DNA from: Nocardioides daeguensis
Lineage (GTDB): Bacteria; Actinomycetota; Actinomycetes; Propionibacteriales; Nocardioidaceae
Length of the DNA stretch: 64,000 nucleotides
Reading direction: 5' to 3'
Assembly: GCF_019192965.1 (NCBI RefSeq)
Contig: NZ_JAHTKU010000020.1
Coordinates: 1-64,000, forward strand
In this document: one piece after another, positions 11,327-20,238 of the stretch
How the letters are laid out: every line of letters starts with the position of its first letter
Position numbering within the stretch: the first letter of the stretch is position 1
Made by a program: the position numbers and the translations under genes
The notes under the pieces: model-generated
Databases searched by the model: none
Seen by the model: only the letters and a program-made list of their open reading frames with translations
What the model was told of the DNA's origin: nothing

Positions 11327-11656
11327 TCAGTGGGCCGACTCGTAGGCCTCGCGCACGTCGGCGGGGATCCGGCCACGCTCGGGGACGGTGAATCCGTTGT
11401 CGCGGGCCCACTCGCGGATCTCCTTGGCCGACGTACCGCCGCCGGCCGCGGCCCGGCCACCCCGCTTGGCGCCGCCAGCGCGACCGACCTTGCGGCCGTG
11501 ACCGACGTAGGCCGCCAGCGCCTCGCGCAGCGCCGAGGCGTTCTCGTCGTTGAGGTCGATCTCGTAATTGGCACCGTCGAGACCGAAACTCACGGTCTGG
11601 GTGGCGTCGGTGCCGTCGATGTCGTCGACCAAGACGATGTTGACCTTCTGTGCCAT
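11327..11656 (-). CDS. lsr2: Nucleoid-associated protein Lsr2
   Basis: Lsr2 is the H-NS-like, AT-DNA-binding xenogeneic silencer of actinobacteria. The 109-residue protein has the N-terminal oligomerisation sheet (KVNIVLVDDIDGTDATQTVSFGLDG) and a C-terminal DNA-binding domain (IREWARDNGFTVPERGRIP) with the RGR minor-groove hook. A GAGGAG ribosome site precedes the ATG. The 84 bp upstream are unusually A/T-rich for this window and could be an autoregulatory site. The gene is close behind coaX, so some read-through from the cofactor operon is possible. Confidence 0.97.
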   Translation of the reverse strand: MAQKVNIVLVDDIDGTDATQTVSFGLDGANYEIDLNDENASALREALAAYVGHGRKVGRAGGAKRGGRAAAGGGTSAKEIREWARDNGFTVPERGRIPADVREAYESAH

Positions 11657-11740
11657 TGCGCGCAGCTCCTCGATAAGGAATGGAAATGCGCCGATGGTGG
11701 CGCGATATTCAATCCTTGCACAAAGCGAGGCGAAAGCGCA

Positions 11741-12517
11741 TCAGCGCTGATTGCGCACGAATACTTTCTCGAGTCCGCGCAGCGTCAGCCACGGAGCGCG
11801 GTGGGTGAAGCAGCGGCACTCCTCGGCGACGAGCGGGGCGAGGTACCCGGTCGAGATGACCGACACCTCCCCGGCAGAGCAGCCGAGCGCGGCGACGATC
11901 CGCTCGATCATGCCTTCGACCTGGCTGGCCACGCCGAAGACCATGCCCGACTGGAGCGCCTCGACGGTGTTCTTGCCGATCACCCCGCGCGGCCGGACCA
12001 GCTCGACCATCCGCAGCTGGGCACCGCCGCGGCTGAGCGCGTCGAGGGAGATCTCGATCCCGGGCGTGATCGCGCCGCCGACGTAGCGGCCCTCCTGGTC
12101 GAGGACGTCGTAGGTCGTGGCGGTGGCGCCGAAATCGACGACGACCGCCGGGCATTCGAAATCGGCCGCCGCGGCGAGTGCATTGACAATGCGGTCGGTG
12201 CCGACCTCACGCGGGTTGTCGACGAGAATGGGCACGCCGGTGCGAATGCCGGGCTCGACAATGACACACGCAATGTCGGGGAAATGCGCGGGCACCATCT
12301 CGCGCCACGCATTGAGGACGGCAGGAACCGTCGCGCACACCGCTATTCCGGTGACCTCGTCCTCACGCGCGCCCAGCAACCCGCGCAGCAGCACGCCCCA
12401 CTCGTCGGCGGTGCGGTGCTCGGCCGTCGAGACCCGCCAGTCGGCGTGCACCGCACCGTCGGAGACGAGCCCGAGCACGGTGTGAGCGTTGCCGATGTCG
12501 GCGGCGAGCAGGCTCAT
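11741..12517 (-). CDS. coaX: Type III pantothenate kinase
   Basis: CoaX phosphorylates pantothenate, the first committed step to CoA. The 258 residues begin with the ASKHA phosphate-1 motif ADIGNAHTVLGL and contain DFGATATTYDVL and GGAITPGIEISLDAL, the other phosphate- and adenosine-binding loops of the type III family. It is a dimeric, K+-dependent enzyme insensitive to CoA feedback. The start overlaps the nadC stop by 4 bp (ATGA), so translation is coupled. It is the last gene of an operon that also makes pantothenate (panC, panD), so synthesis and use of the vitamin are encoded together. Confidence 0.95.
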   Translation of the reverse strand: MSLLAADIGNAHTVLGLVSDGAVHADWRVSTAEHRTADEWGVLLRGLLGAREDEVTGIAVCATVPAVLNAWREMVPAHFPDIACVIVEPGIRTGVPILVDNPREVGTDRIVNALAAAADFECPAVVVDFGATATTYDVLDQEGRYVGGAITPGIEISLDALSRGGAQLRMVELVRPRGVIGKNTVEALQSGMVFGVASQVEGMIERIVAALGCSAGEVSVISTGYLAPLVAEECRCFTHRAPWLTLRGLEKVFVRNQR

Positions 12518-13464
12518 TTGTCTGTCCGGGGGGCCACGGGCGCGGAGCCCCCGTGTGGCCGGAAGTCCAGGCCGAGGTCGAAGACGGTGACCGAGTGGGT
12601 GAGCGCGCCGACGGAGATGAAGTCGACGCCGGTCTCGGCGACCTCCCGGGCCCGCTCGAGGGTGAGCCCGCCGGAGGCCTCGAGCGTCGCGTGGCCGCCC
12701 GCGGCCCGGTTGATCCGGACCGCCTCGGCCATGTCGGCGGTGCTCATGTTGTCGAGCAGCACCTCGGTGCAGCCGGCGGCGAGGACGGCACGCAGCTCGT
12801 CGAGGTCCATCACCTCGACCTCGACCCGCAGCCCGGGGTGCCGGGCGACCACGGCGTCGTACGCCGCCACGACGCCCCCCGCGGCGACGGCGTGGTTGTC
12901 CTTGACCATCGCCCGGTCGACCAGGCTGAACCGGTGGTTGACGCCGCCGCCGCAGCGCACGGCGTACTTCTGCAGCGCTCGCCAGCCCGGCAGCGTCTTG
13001 CGGGTGTCGAGCACCCGGGCGCGGGTGCCGGCGAGTGCGTCGACCCAGTGGGAGGTCGCGGTGGCGACGCCGGAGAGGTGCGAGGCGAAGTTGAGGGCGG
13101 TGCGCTCGGCGGTGAGCACGCCGCGGACCGGCCCGGAGACGGTGAGCACGACGTCGCCGGGCTCCACCCGGGTGCCGTCGGGGACGCGGCCGGTGATCGT
13201 CACGGTGTCGCCGAGGGCGTAGACGAAGGCGAGCTCGGCGATGGCGAGACCGGCGACGACGCCCGGCTCGCGCGCGGCGAAGTCGGCGACGGCCTGGCCC
13301 ATGTCGGGCATCGCGTCGCTGGTGACGTCGTCGACGCCTCCGGGCAGGTCCTCCTCGAAGGCGACCACGACGTGGTCGTAGACCGCGTGCGGGTCGAGTC
13401 CCGCCGCGCGGATCTCGGCGACCAGGGCGGCCGGGAGCTCGTCGTACGGCGTCCGGGCGATCAC
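12514..13464 (-). CDS. nadC: Nicotinate-nucleotide pyrophosphorylase (carboxylating)
   Basis: NadC (quinolinate phosphoribosyltransferase) turns quinolinate and PRPP into nicotinate mononucleotide. The family's core is clear: TALNFASHLSGVAT, ARVLDTRKTLPGWRALQKYAVRCGGGVNHR with the substrate-binding Arg and Lys residues, LVDRAMVKDNH, and the C-terminal barrel phrase LEASGGLTLERAREVAETGVDFISVGALTHS. The GTG at 13464 overlaps the nadB stop (GTGA) and gives 316 residues. The reading frame is open upstream but that part lies inside nadB and is an artefact. It works with NadB to complete de novo NAD synthesis; no nadA is visible in the window. Confidence 0.95.
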   Translation of the reverse strand: MIARTPYDELPAALVAEIRAAGLDPHAVYDHVVVAFEEDLPGGVDDVTSDAMPDMGQAVADFAAREPGVVAGLAIAELAFVYALGDTVTITGRVPDGTRVEPGDVVLTVSGPVRGVLTAERTALNFASHLSGVATATSHWVDALAGTRARVLDTRKTLPGWRALQKYAVRCGGGVNHRFSLVDRAMVKDNHAVAAGGVVAAYDAVVARHPGLRVEVEVMDLDELRAVLAAGCTEVLLDNMSTADMAEAVRINRAAGGHATLEASGGLTLERAREVAETGVDFISVGALTHSVTVFDLGLDFRPHGGSAPVAPRTDK

Positions 13465-15149
13465 GCCGGTCCTCCGTCGGTCGCGGGCGAGGGCACGAAG
13501 GTCACCGTGGTGACACCGTCGTCCATGGTCACGTCGAAGTGGCCGGCCCAGTCGGCGTCGTCGCGCTCCGGGAAGTCCTCGCGCCAGTGCGAGCCGCGCG
13601 TCTCCTCGCGCAACGCCGCCGCGTCGGCGAGCGCGGCGCTGATGGTGAGCAGGTTGGTGGCCTCCCACGAGGCCTGGTCGACCGTCTCGGCGCTGTGGCT
13701 GGCGAGCTTGTCGAGCACGGCGGCCGCCTCGGCCAGACCGGGGGCCGAGCGCAGGACGCCGACCCGCGAGCTCATCGTCTCCTGCAGCTCGCGGCGCACG
13801 TCGCCCGCGACCAGACCGGCGGTACGACGGTCCGGGCCGGGCTCGCGCCAGCGCCCCAGCTCGGCGGGCAGCACCTCGGCGATCCGCCGGGAGAAGACGA
13901 GGCCCTCGAGGAGCGAGTTGGAGGCGAGCCGGTTGGCGCCGTGGACGCCGGAGCAGGCGACCTCACCGGTGGCGTAGAGCCCCGCGAGGTCGGTGCGCCC
14001 GTGGAGGTCGGTGCGCACGCCGCCCGACGCGTAGTGGCAGGCGGGGGCGACCGGGATCAGCTGGGTCACCGGGTCGATGCCGTAGGACCGTGCCGTCGCG
14101 AGGATGGTCGGGAAGCGGCGCTCCCAGAACTCGGCGCCGAGGTGGCGGGCGTCGAGCCACATGTGCGGCCGGCCGGTCTCCAGCATCCGCTTCATGATCG
14201 CCTTGGCGACGACGTCGCGCGGCGCCAGGTCGCCGAGCTCGTGCACCCCTTGCATGATCCGGTTGCCGTCGTCGTCGACGAGGAAGGCGCCCTCGCCGCG
14301 GACGGCCTCGGAGATGAGCGGCTGCTGGCCGCGCGAGTCGGGTCCGAGGTACATCACCGTCGGGTGGAACTGGACGAACTCCAGGTCGCGCAGCGTCGCG
14401 CCGGCCCGCAGCGCGAGCGCCATCCCGTCGCCGGTCGACACGAGCGGGTTGGTGGTCTGCGTGAACACCTGTCCGAGACCGCCGCTGGCGAGCACGACGG
14501 CGCGGCAGTGGACGGCGCCGACGCCGTCGCGCTCACCCTCGCCGATGACGTGGAGGGTCAGGCCGGCCACTGCTGACGGGCCCGGCGTACCGTCGGCGGC
14601 CACGTCACCAGGGCCGAGCAGCAGGTCGACGGCCAGCGCGTGCGGGATGACCTCGATGTCGGGAGCGGCCTCGATCGCGGCGATCAGCGCCCGCTGGATC
14701 TCGGCGCCCGTGGCGTCGCCGCCGGCGTGGGCGATCCGGTCGCGGTGGTGGCCGCCCTCGCGGGTCAGCGACAGCTCGCCGTCGGCGGTGTGGTCGAAGT
14801 TGGTGCCGAGCGCGATCAGCTCGTGGACCGCCTCGGGTCCCTCGTTGACCAGCACACGTACGGCGTCGCGGTCGCAGGCCCCCGCGCCGGCGACCAGCGT
14901 GTCCACCTCGTGCTCCTCCGGGGTGTCCCCGGGGCCGAGCGCCGCGGCGATGCCGCCCTGGGCCCACTGGGTGGAGCCGGCGTTGAGCACGTCCTTGGTG
15001 ACGACCAGGATCTTCTCGACCCGGCCGCGCAGGCGCAGGGCCGCGGTGAGGCCGGCGATGCCGGAGCCGACGATGACGACGTCGGCGCGCGTCGTCCAGC
15101 CGGGGCTCGGGGCGGTCAGGCACCCGGGCAGGCGCAGCTGTTCAGGCAT
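13461..15149 (-). CDS. nadB: L-aspartate oxidase
   Basis: NadB oxidises L-aspartate to iminoaspartate, the first step of NAD synthesis. The 562-residue flavoprotein has the FAD dinucleotide fold VVIVGSGIAGLTAALRL near residues 24-40 and the succinate dehydrogenase/NadB motif STQWAQGGIAAAL. The active-site stretch HYASGGVRTDLHGRTDLAGLYATGEVACSGVHGANRLASNSLLEGLV is present in full. A helical C-terminal domain follows. It lies 13 bp behind panD and overlaps nadC by 4 bp. The NAD and pantothenate pathways are thus joined in one transcript; both draw on aspartate. Confidence 0.97.
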   Translation of the reverse strand: MPEQLRLPGCLTAPSPGWTTRADVVIVGSGIAGLTAALRLRGRVEKILVVTKDVLNAGSTQWAQGGIAAALGPGDTPEEHEVDTLVAGAGACDRDAVRVLVNEGPEAVHELIALGTNFDHTADGELSLTREGGHHRDRIAHAGGDATGAEIQRALIAAIEAAPDIEVIPHALAVDLLLGPGDVAADGTPGPSAVAGLTLHVIGEGERDGVGAVHCRAVVLASGGLGQVFTQTTNPLVSTGDGMALALRAGATLRDLEFVQFHPTVMYLGPDSRGQQPLISEAVRGEGAFLVDDDGNRIMQGVHELGDLAPRDVVAKAIMKRMLETGRPHMWLDARHLGAEFWERRFPTILATARSYGIDPVTQLIPVAPACHYASGGVRTDLHGRTDLAGLYATGEVACSGVHGANRLASNSLLEGLVFSRRIAEVLPAELGRWREPGPDRRTAGLVAGDVRRELQETMSSRVGVLRSAPGLAEAAAVLDKLASHSAETVDQASWEATNLLTISAALADAAALREETRGSHWREDFPERDDADWAGHFDVTMDDGVTTVTFVPSPATDGGPA

Positions 15150-15162
15150 CCCCGCAGGCTAC

Positions 15163-15582
15163 TCAGTGACCGGCGGTGACGTCGCCGCGGGACAGGCTCG
15201 GGTCGCCGAACGTCTCGGCCGGGTCGAAGCCGGTCGCCATGATCTTGTTGTCGGAGTCGACGAAGACGACGTGCGGCTGGTGCGCCTTGGCCTCCTCGGT
15301 GGTCATCTGGCCGTAGCCGATCAGGATGACCAGGTCACCGGGGTGGACCAGGCGGGCGGCGGCCCCGTTGATGCCGATCACGCCGCTGCCCCGCTCGCCG
15401 GCGATCGTGTAGGTCTCGAGCCGGGCGCCGTTGGTGATGTCGACGATGTGGACCAGCTCGCCCGCCAGCAGGTCGGCGGCCTCGAGCAGGTCCTCGTCGA
15501 CGGTGACCGAGCCCACGTAGTGCAGGTCGGCCTGCGTCACGGTGGCGCGGTGGATCTTGCTCTTCATCATGGTGCGCAGCAT
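15163..15582 (-). CDS. panD: Aspartate 1-decarboxylase (PanD) proenzyme
   Basis: PanD makes beta-alanine from L-aspartate using a pyruvoyl group formed by self-cleavage. The cleavage site Gly24-Ser25 ([13 protein letters not shown]) is in the exact canonical position, and R54-type substrate contacts lie in [17 protein letters not shown]. The 139-residue length and C-terminal tail match the mycobacterial enzyme, where the tail contributes to regulation. GGGGAG precedes the ATG. It sits between panC (18 bp upstream) and nadB (13 bp downstream). Confidence 0.97.
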   Translation of the reverse strand: MLRTMMKSKIHRATVTQADLHYVGSVTVDEDLLEAADLLAGELVHIVDITNGARLETYTIAGERGSGVIGINGAAARLVHPGDLVILIGYGQMTTEEAKAHQPHVVFVDSDNKIMATGFDPAETFGDPSLSRGDVTAGH

Positions 15583-15600
15583 GGGAACTCCCCCTGGGTG

Positions 15601-16482
15601 TCAGAACTGCAGCGGCAGGTTGTCGATGAGCCGGGTGGCGCCGACCCGGGCGGCGACGAGGACCCGGCCCTCGGTGCCGGGCTCGGGGTAGTCGGGCAGC
15701 TCACCGAGGCCGGTCGTGGTCAGCGCGAGGTAGTCGAGCTCGACGCCCGGCTCGGCCTTGATGACGGACATCGCGGCCCACCGCGCCGCCGGGACGCCGT
15801 ACGACGCCCGCGCCTGGGCCGCGCGCAGGGCCCGGCTCAGCGCCGCCGCCTGCTGCCGCTGCTCGGCGTCGAGGTAGCGGTTGCGGCTCGAGCGGGCCAG
15901 CCCGTCGGGCTCGCGGTCGGTCGGGGCGCCGACGATGTCGATGCCGAGGCACAGGTCGGTGGTCATCCGGCGGATCAGAGCGAGCTGCTGGTAGTCCTTC
16001 TCGCCGAAGACGGCGACGTCGGGCCGGACCAGGCCGAACAGCTTGGCGACGACGGTGAGCACGCCGCGGAAGTGACCGGGCCGGCTGGCGCCCTCGAGGA
16101 CGTCGGCGAGCGGGCCGGGCTGGACGGTGACGGCCTCCGAGACGGCCCCCTCGTGAGGGACGCCGTCGGGGTACATCTCGGCCACGACCGGCGCGAACAC
16201 CACGTCGACGCCCTCGGCGGCGGCGAGGGCGAGGTCGGCGTCGAAGGTGCGCGGGTAGCGGTCGAGGTCCTCACCAGGCCCGAACTGCAGCGGGTTGACG
16301 AAGATCGAGACGACGACCGTGCCGTCGACGCCCGCGCGCTCGCGAGCGATCCGCATCAGCGTCGCGTGGCCCTCGTGCAGCGCACCCATCGTCGGCACCA
16401 GGACGACGGTGCCGCGGCCGGCGAGCAGGCCGGCGAGCTCGGCCCGACTGCGTGCGACAGCGGGAGTGGTCAGTGTCGTCAC
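15601..16482 (-). CDS. panC: Pantothenate synthetase
   Basis: PanC joins pantoate and beta-alanine using ATP. The 293 residues contain the HIGH-like MGALHEGH, the pantoate site [36 protein letters not shown], the GEKDYQQL stretch, and the KMSKS-like SSRNRYL. The GTG at 16482 overlaps the stop of the upstream DUF2520 gene by 4 bp; a longer open frame reaches into that gene and has no family support. panB is not in the window, so ketopantoate is made elsewhere in the genome. Confidence 0.97.
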   Translation of the reverse strand: MTTLTTPAVARSRAELAGLLAGRGTVVLVPTMGALHEGHATLMRIARERAGVDGTVVVSIFVNPLQFGPGEDLDRYPRTFDADLALAAAEGVDVVFAPVVAEMYPDGVPHEGAVSEAVTVQPGPLADVLEGASRPGHFRGVLTVVAKLFGLVRPDVAVFGEKDYQQLALIRRMTTDLCLGIDIVGAPTDREPDGLARSSRNRYLDAEQRQQAAALSRALRAAQARASYGVPAARWAAMSVIKAEPGVELDYLALTTTGLGELPDYPEPGTEGRVLVAARVGATRLIDNLPLQF

Positions 16483-17390
16483 GCGGTCCCCACCCGGTGG
16501 GTGGGCAGCAGCCGGCGCTCGCCGTAGGCGCTGAGGACGGAGGCGATCGCCTGGGCACGGATCGGCAGCAGCCGCCCGTCGGTGACCGCGCGGTCGAGGG
16601 TGGCCCACGCCATCGCGACGTACGACGGCACGGTGTCGGGCGCGTTGGCCGAGATGTCCTTCAGGTGCGCGGCGACCGTGCGGACGTCGCCGCGCACGAT
16701 CGGGCCGGTCAGTGCGGCGTCGCCGTGGGCGAGGGCGTTGTCGAGGGCCGCGTCGAGGAGCGGGCGCAGGGTGCCGGCCGGGTCGTCGACGCCGGCGGCG
16801 CTGAGCAGGCCCATCGCCTCGCTGACGAGGGTGACCAGGTGGTTGGCGCCGTGGGCGAGGCCCGCGTGGTAGAGCGTGCGCATCTCCTCGGGCACCCAGG
16901 TCGGGCGGCCGCCGAGGTCGGCGACGAGGGACTCGGCGAGCTCGCGCTCAGCCGGGCCGGCGGTGAGGCCGAAGACGCAGCCGTGGAGACGCTCGAGGTC
17001 GACGGCGGTGCCGGTGAAGGTCATCGCCGGGTGGAGCGCGACCACCCGCGCGCCGACCGCGGCCGCGGGCGCGAGGACAGCGAGGCCGTGGCGGCCCGAC
17101 GTGTGCGCGACGACCTGCCCGGCGTGGAGGGCGCCGCTGTCGGCGAGCACCTTCACCACGTTGGGGAGCATGTCGTCGGGGACCGTGAGCAGCAGCAGCT
17201 CGGCCTCGCGAGCGACGTCGCTCGGCTTGCGCAGCGCGACGCCCGGCAGCAGGTCGGCGGCGCGACGACGCGAGGCGTCGGACTCACCGGCAGCAGCGAC
17301 GACGGGATGGCCGGCTGCGCGCAGACCCGCGGCGAGGACGGCGCCGACGCGACCCGCGCCGATCACACCCACGGAGAGCTTGGGGGACAT
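16479..17390 (-). CDS. Rossmann-like/DUF2520 oxidoreductase, possible ketopantoate reductase
   Basis: The 303-residue protein has an N-terminal NAD(P)-binding fold ([22 protein letters not shown]) and a C-terminal helical DUF2520 domain ([21 protein letters not shown]). The overall fold is that of the 6-phosphogluconate/ketopantoate reductase group. It opens the pan/nad/coaX operon and overlaps panC by 4 bp. No PanE appears in the operon. A Rossmann/DUF2520-type protein named PanG has, to my memory, been reported as an alternative ketopantoate reductase, so supplying pantoate is the best guess here. AAAGG lies before the ATG. Family placement is secure; the reaction is inferred from context. 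Confidence 0.85.
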   Translation of the reverse strand: MSPKLSVGVIGAGRVGAVLAAGLRAAGHPVVAAAGESDASRRRAADLLPGVALRKPSDVAREAELLLLTVPDDMLPNVVKVLADSGALHAGQVVAHTSGRHGLAVLAPAAAVGARVVALHPAMTFTGTAVDLERLHGCVFGLTAGPAERELAESLVADLGGRPTWVPEEMRTLYHAGLAHGANHLVTLVSEAMGLLSAAGVDDPAGTLRPLLDAALDNALAHGDAALTGPIVRGDVRTVAAHLKDISANAPDTVPSYVAMAWATLDRAVTDGRLLPIRAQAIASVLSAYGERRLLPTHRVGTA

Positions 17391-17677
17391 CGTGAACCTT
17401 TCGTTCCCGTCCCGCCGACCACTCGCGCCCTGCGGTGCGAGCCGGTGTGGGTACCGGACGTTGTGCTCAGTGGTGTCGTCCCGGGGTTCCGGGACGGCTC
17501 AACGGTACGCCTGCCCGCGGAGCCCGGGAACGGGTCGGTCCGGTGGCCTGCGTCACAACCCGGATCCGCGGCCACGGCAGTGTCGAGCTGGGCAGGAAGG
17601 ACGTCGGGTCTGCCCGCGCCACCCCGGACACGTCGGCGTCCGTCGGTGTGGCCCGACGAGGGGGTTGCGGGAAGGCT

Positions 17678-19084
17678 TCAGTCGCCGAGGCTGAAGGGGT
17701 CGTCCTTGCGGACGTCGTAGACGTGCCCCGACTGGTCGGAGATCAGCACGTCGACGGAGGTGCGCGCGACCGTCTGCGAGTCGAGCAGGGTGCCGGGCGC
17801 CTCCTGGCCGAAGGCCTTGGTGCGCATCGGGGTGGCGGTCCGCTCGGGGTTGATGCAGTTGACCCGCACGCCCGCGTCGGCCCACTCGTCGGCCAGCGCC
17901 TGGGTCAGGTTGACGGTGGCCGCCTTCGCCGAGGAGTAGAGGCTGTAGCCGCTGCGGCCACGGGTGTAGGAGCTCGAGGTGAACAGCAGCAGCGCGCCCT
18001 GGCTGGCGGCCAGGTGCGGGTAGAACTCCTGGGCGATGAAGATCGGGCCGAGGTAGTTGATCTCGGTGGCGGCGTAGACCGTCTCCTCGCTGGTCTCGAG
18101 GAGCTCGCCCCGGGGCAGCACGCCGGCGGTGTTGACGACGAAGTCGATGGAGCCGGCCTTCGCGATCGCCTCCTTCGCCGCGGCAGCGACGTCGGCGCGC
18201 CGGCCGACGTCGGTGTTGGTGGTCGACCGGCTGAAGGTGAGCACCGTGGCGCCGTAGGACTGGGCGAGCTCGGCGATGTCGGCACCGATCCCGTAGCTGC
18301 CGCCGAAGACGACCATGGTCTTGCCCTCGAGAGCGGCCCGGTAGCCGGCGTCGTCCTTGGCCCGGGGCAGGTCGATGCCGGTGAGCTGGAAGAGCTTGTC
18401 GGCGATGAAGACGTCGATCGGCTCGGTGACCTTCATGTTCCGGTCGTCGCCGTGGACCACGATGATCGGCTCGTCGGGCAGGTACTTCAGCACGACGCTG
18501 CAGTCGTCGGTGGCCGTGAAGTCGGGGTCGCCGGCGGCGATCTCGTAGGCCCGGGCCAGGACGTCGAGGCGGAACGCCTGCGGCGTCTGGCCACGGCGCA
18601 GGGAGGCGCGCGGCGGGATGCTGGCGATGGTGTCGTCGGCGGCGACCTCGATGATCGTGTCGGCCGACGGGATCGCGACGTCGACGGCCGGGTAGCGCTC
18701 CAGCGCGGTGAAGCACTCACCGATGATCCGCGGCGTCACGAGCGGACGGACCGCGTCGTGCAGCAGGATCCGGGTCTCCGCGGCGTCGCCGGTCTCGATC
18801 AGGTGGTCGATGGCGCGCTGCGTGGTGTCGTTGCGGGTCTCGCCGCCCTCGAGGATCGCGGTGACCTTGGGGTAGCCGCCGCCGCGGGTGATGTCGCGGA
18901 CCGCGTCGGTGTGACCGGGCGTCATCATCACGACGACCTCGTCGACGTCGGCATGGTCGTGCAGCGCGAGCAGGGTGTGCTCCAGCAGGGTCTTGCCGGC
19001 GACCTTGATCAGCTGCTTGGGGATGTCGAGCCCGACCCGGCTCCCGACACCACCGGCGAGCAGGACGGCGACATTCCTCGTCAT
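17678..19084 (-). CDS. Bifunctional CDP-ribitol synthase (cytidylyltransferase + SDR reductase)
   Basis: Residues 1-230 form an IspD/TarI-type cytidylyltransferase (VAVLLAGGVGSRVGLDIPKQL, LHDAVRPLVTPRI, RRGQTPQAFRL). Residues 235-468 form a short-chain dehydrogenase with the NAD(P) motif GGSYGIG (about 259) and catalytic Y-S-S-A-K (about 381-385). This fusion matches Haemophilus Bcs1/Acs1, which reduces ribulose 5-phosphate and activates ribitol 5-phosphate to CDP-ribitol. It differs from the Gram-positive TarI/TarJ pair, where the reductase is an alcohol dehydrogenase. It is the last gene of the glycopolymer operon, 20 bp after a sulfotransferase-like gene. An IspD role in isoprenoid synthesis is less likely because of the SDR half and the context. 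Confidence 0.85.
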   Translation of the reverse strand: MTRNVAVLLAGGVGSRVGLDIPKQLIKVAGKTLLEHTLLALHDHADVDEVVVMMTPGHTDAVRDITRGGGYPKVTAILEGGETRNDTTQRAIDHLIETGDAAETRILLHDAVRPLVTPRIIGECFTALERYPAVDVAIPSADTIIEVAADDTIASIPPRASLRRGQTPQAFRLDVLARAYEIAAGDPDFTATDDCSVVLKYLPDEPIIVVHGDDRNMKVTEPIDVFIADKLFQLTGIDLPRAKDDAGYRAALEGKTMVVFGGSYGIGADIAELAQSYGATVLTFSRSTTNTDVGRRADVAAAAKEAIAKAGSIDFVVNTAGVLPRGELLETSEETVYAATEINYLGPIFIAQEFYPHLAASQGALLLFTSSSYTRGRSGYSLYSSAKAATVNLTQALADEWADAGVRVNCINPERTATPMRTKAFGQEAPGTLLDSQTVARTSVDVLISDQSGHVYDVRKDDPFSLGD

Positions 19085-19104
19085 GGCTGGCAGTCTCCCA
19101 CGGG

Positions 19105-20238
19105 TCACGATCGGCGGAGGATTCGCCGCCGGAGCTCCTCGAGGATGCTCCGAGCGCTGACATCCTCGAGCGCAGGAGGCCGCGCTGCTTCGGACGGCTG
19201 GCCAGGAAGCTTGAGCGCCACGCGGAAGTAGGCCTCCATCATCCGCCCCGCCGACGCAACGTCGACGGCCTCGGGAACCTCGACCTCCCGGGGGTGCGCG
19301 TCAGGATCGCTGAACAGGTGGCGCACGTCGCCCAACACCCGCGCAGCGGAGGACTCCAGCGCCTCGACCCAGTCGGCGACGTACTCGTTGGCTCGCTCGG
19401 CCGCCCACCGGGGCACCCGCACGGTCTGGCTCCGCGGGGCGGCCTCGACGACGGAGCGCAGCTTGATCTTGCGGGTGTCTCCTGCGGTCGCCATCCAGGC
19501 GTCGAGATCTCCTCCGTGCTCACGGTAGGCGGCCGCGCAGTGGCGCAGCATCTCCGCCTCGGGCAGCGGCAGGGACAGGTTGCGCGACGCCGACAGCTCG
19601 AGCATCTCAGGGACCCCGAGCAGCCTCTCGAAGGCCCGTAGGAGCCAGCTGTGATCGGTCGGGTCGAGGACGACGAAGACCAGGTTCTCCGCACCGAACA
19701 CCGAGCCCCAGTCCTGCAGCACCCGGCGCGGGTTGAGCCGCCGCAGCGGCTGTCCCGGGACAAAGCCGGCCCCGACCCCGCCGAGCGGCTCCTCGGCGAA
19801 GGTCGTCCGGAGCCAGTCCTCGAGCGGCTCCGGCTGCGCGCGCCGCAGACCCTGCTGCCATCGCGACGCGAGCTGAGGCGCGAGGGCACGGAGCGTGCAC
19901 ACGACGTACGACGGCCCGAGCTCCTCCCGCAGCCCTCTGATCCGGTCCGGCTGGGCCAGCGACAGGGACTCGCTCGACCAGAAGGTGCGCCGGGCCGTGG
20001 ACGTGCGGAACTCATGGGCGAGCTCCTGCCACCGCTCGTGCTCGGCGGCCCAGTAGGACCGGACATCGCCGGCTGCGGTGATCGCCACCTTCCGCTCGTG
20101 GGCGCGCCGTGACACGTTGTGGGCGCCATGTTCCTCGAGCGCGGCACGTGCAGCCCACAGCGAGTGTTGGAGTGCTGTCGTGCCGGTCTTCGGCATTCCG
20201 ATGTGGAGCAGCTTGGCGCCGTCGGGCAGGGAGTCCAT
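19105..20238 (-). CDS. Sulfotransferase-like protein (paralogue 3)
   Basis: The 377-residue cytoplasmic protein has a PAPS-binding P-loop, LLHIGMPKTGTTALQ (PKTGTT at 16-21), and a second cofactor motif with Arg and Ser seven positions apart (TLRALAPQLASRW) that fits the 3'-phosphate site. A conserved TFWSSESLS may hold a catalytic Glu. It is clearly paralogous to the product of 22291-23463, sharing TFWSSES, PLPEAEMLRH against PYPEAEMLRH, and the VPEAVDVASAGRMM tail. It ends in a basic helix (SILEELRRRILRRS). TGATG overlap couples it to the gene upstream. The acceptor is unknown; a ribitol or sugar unit of the glycopolymer is the contextual guess. Confidence 0.8.
   Translation of the reverse strand: MDSLPDGAKLLHIGMPKTGTTALQHSLWAARAALEEHGAHNVSRRAHERKVAITAAGDVRSYWAAEHERWQELAHEFRTSTARRTFWSSESLSLAQPDRIRGLREELGPSYVVCTLRALAPQLASRWQQGLRRAQPEPLEDWLRTTFAEEPLGGVGAGFVPGQPLRRLNPRRVLQDWGSVFGAENLVFVVLDPTDHSWLLRAFERLLGVPEMLELSASRNLSLPLPEAEMLRHCAAAYREHGGDLDAWMATAGDTRKIKLRSVVEAAPRSQTVRVPRWAAERANEYVADWVEALESSAARVLGDVRHLFSDPDAHPREVEVPEAVDVASAGRMMEAYFRVALKLPGQPSEAARPPALEDVSARSILEELRRRILRRS

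Noticed and set aside
17391..17677. Gene in the 287-bp gap between the DUF2520 gene and the CDP-ribitol synthase gene
   Set aside because: Only short frames without motifs are present; it probably holds the promoter of the pan/nad operon and the end of the glycopolymer transcript, but I found no clear hairpin.
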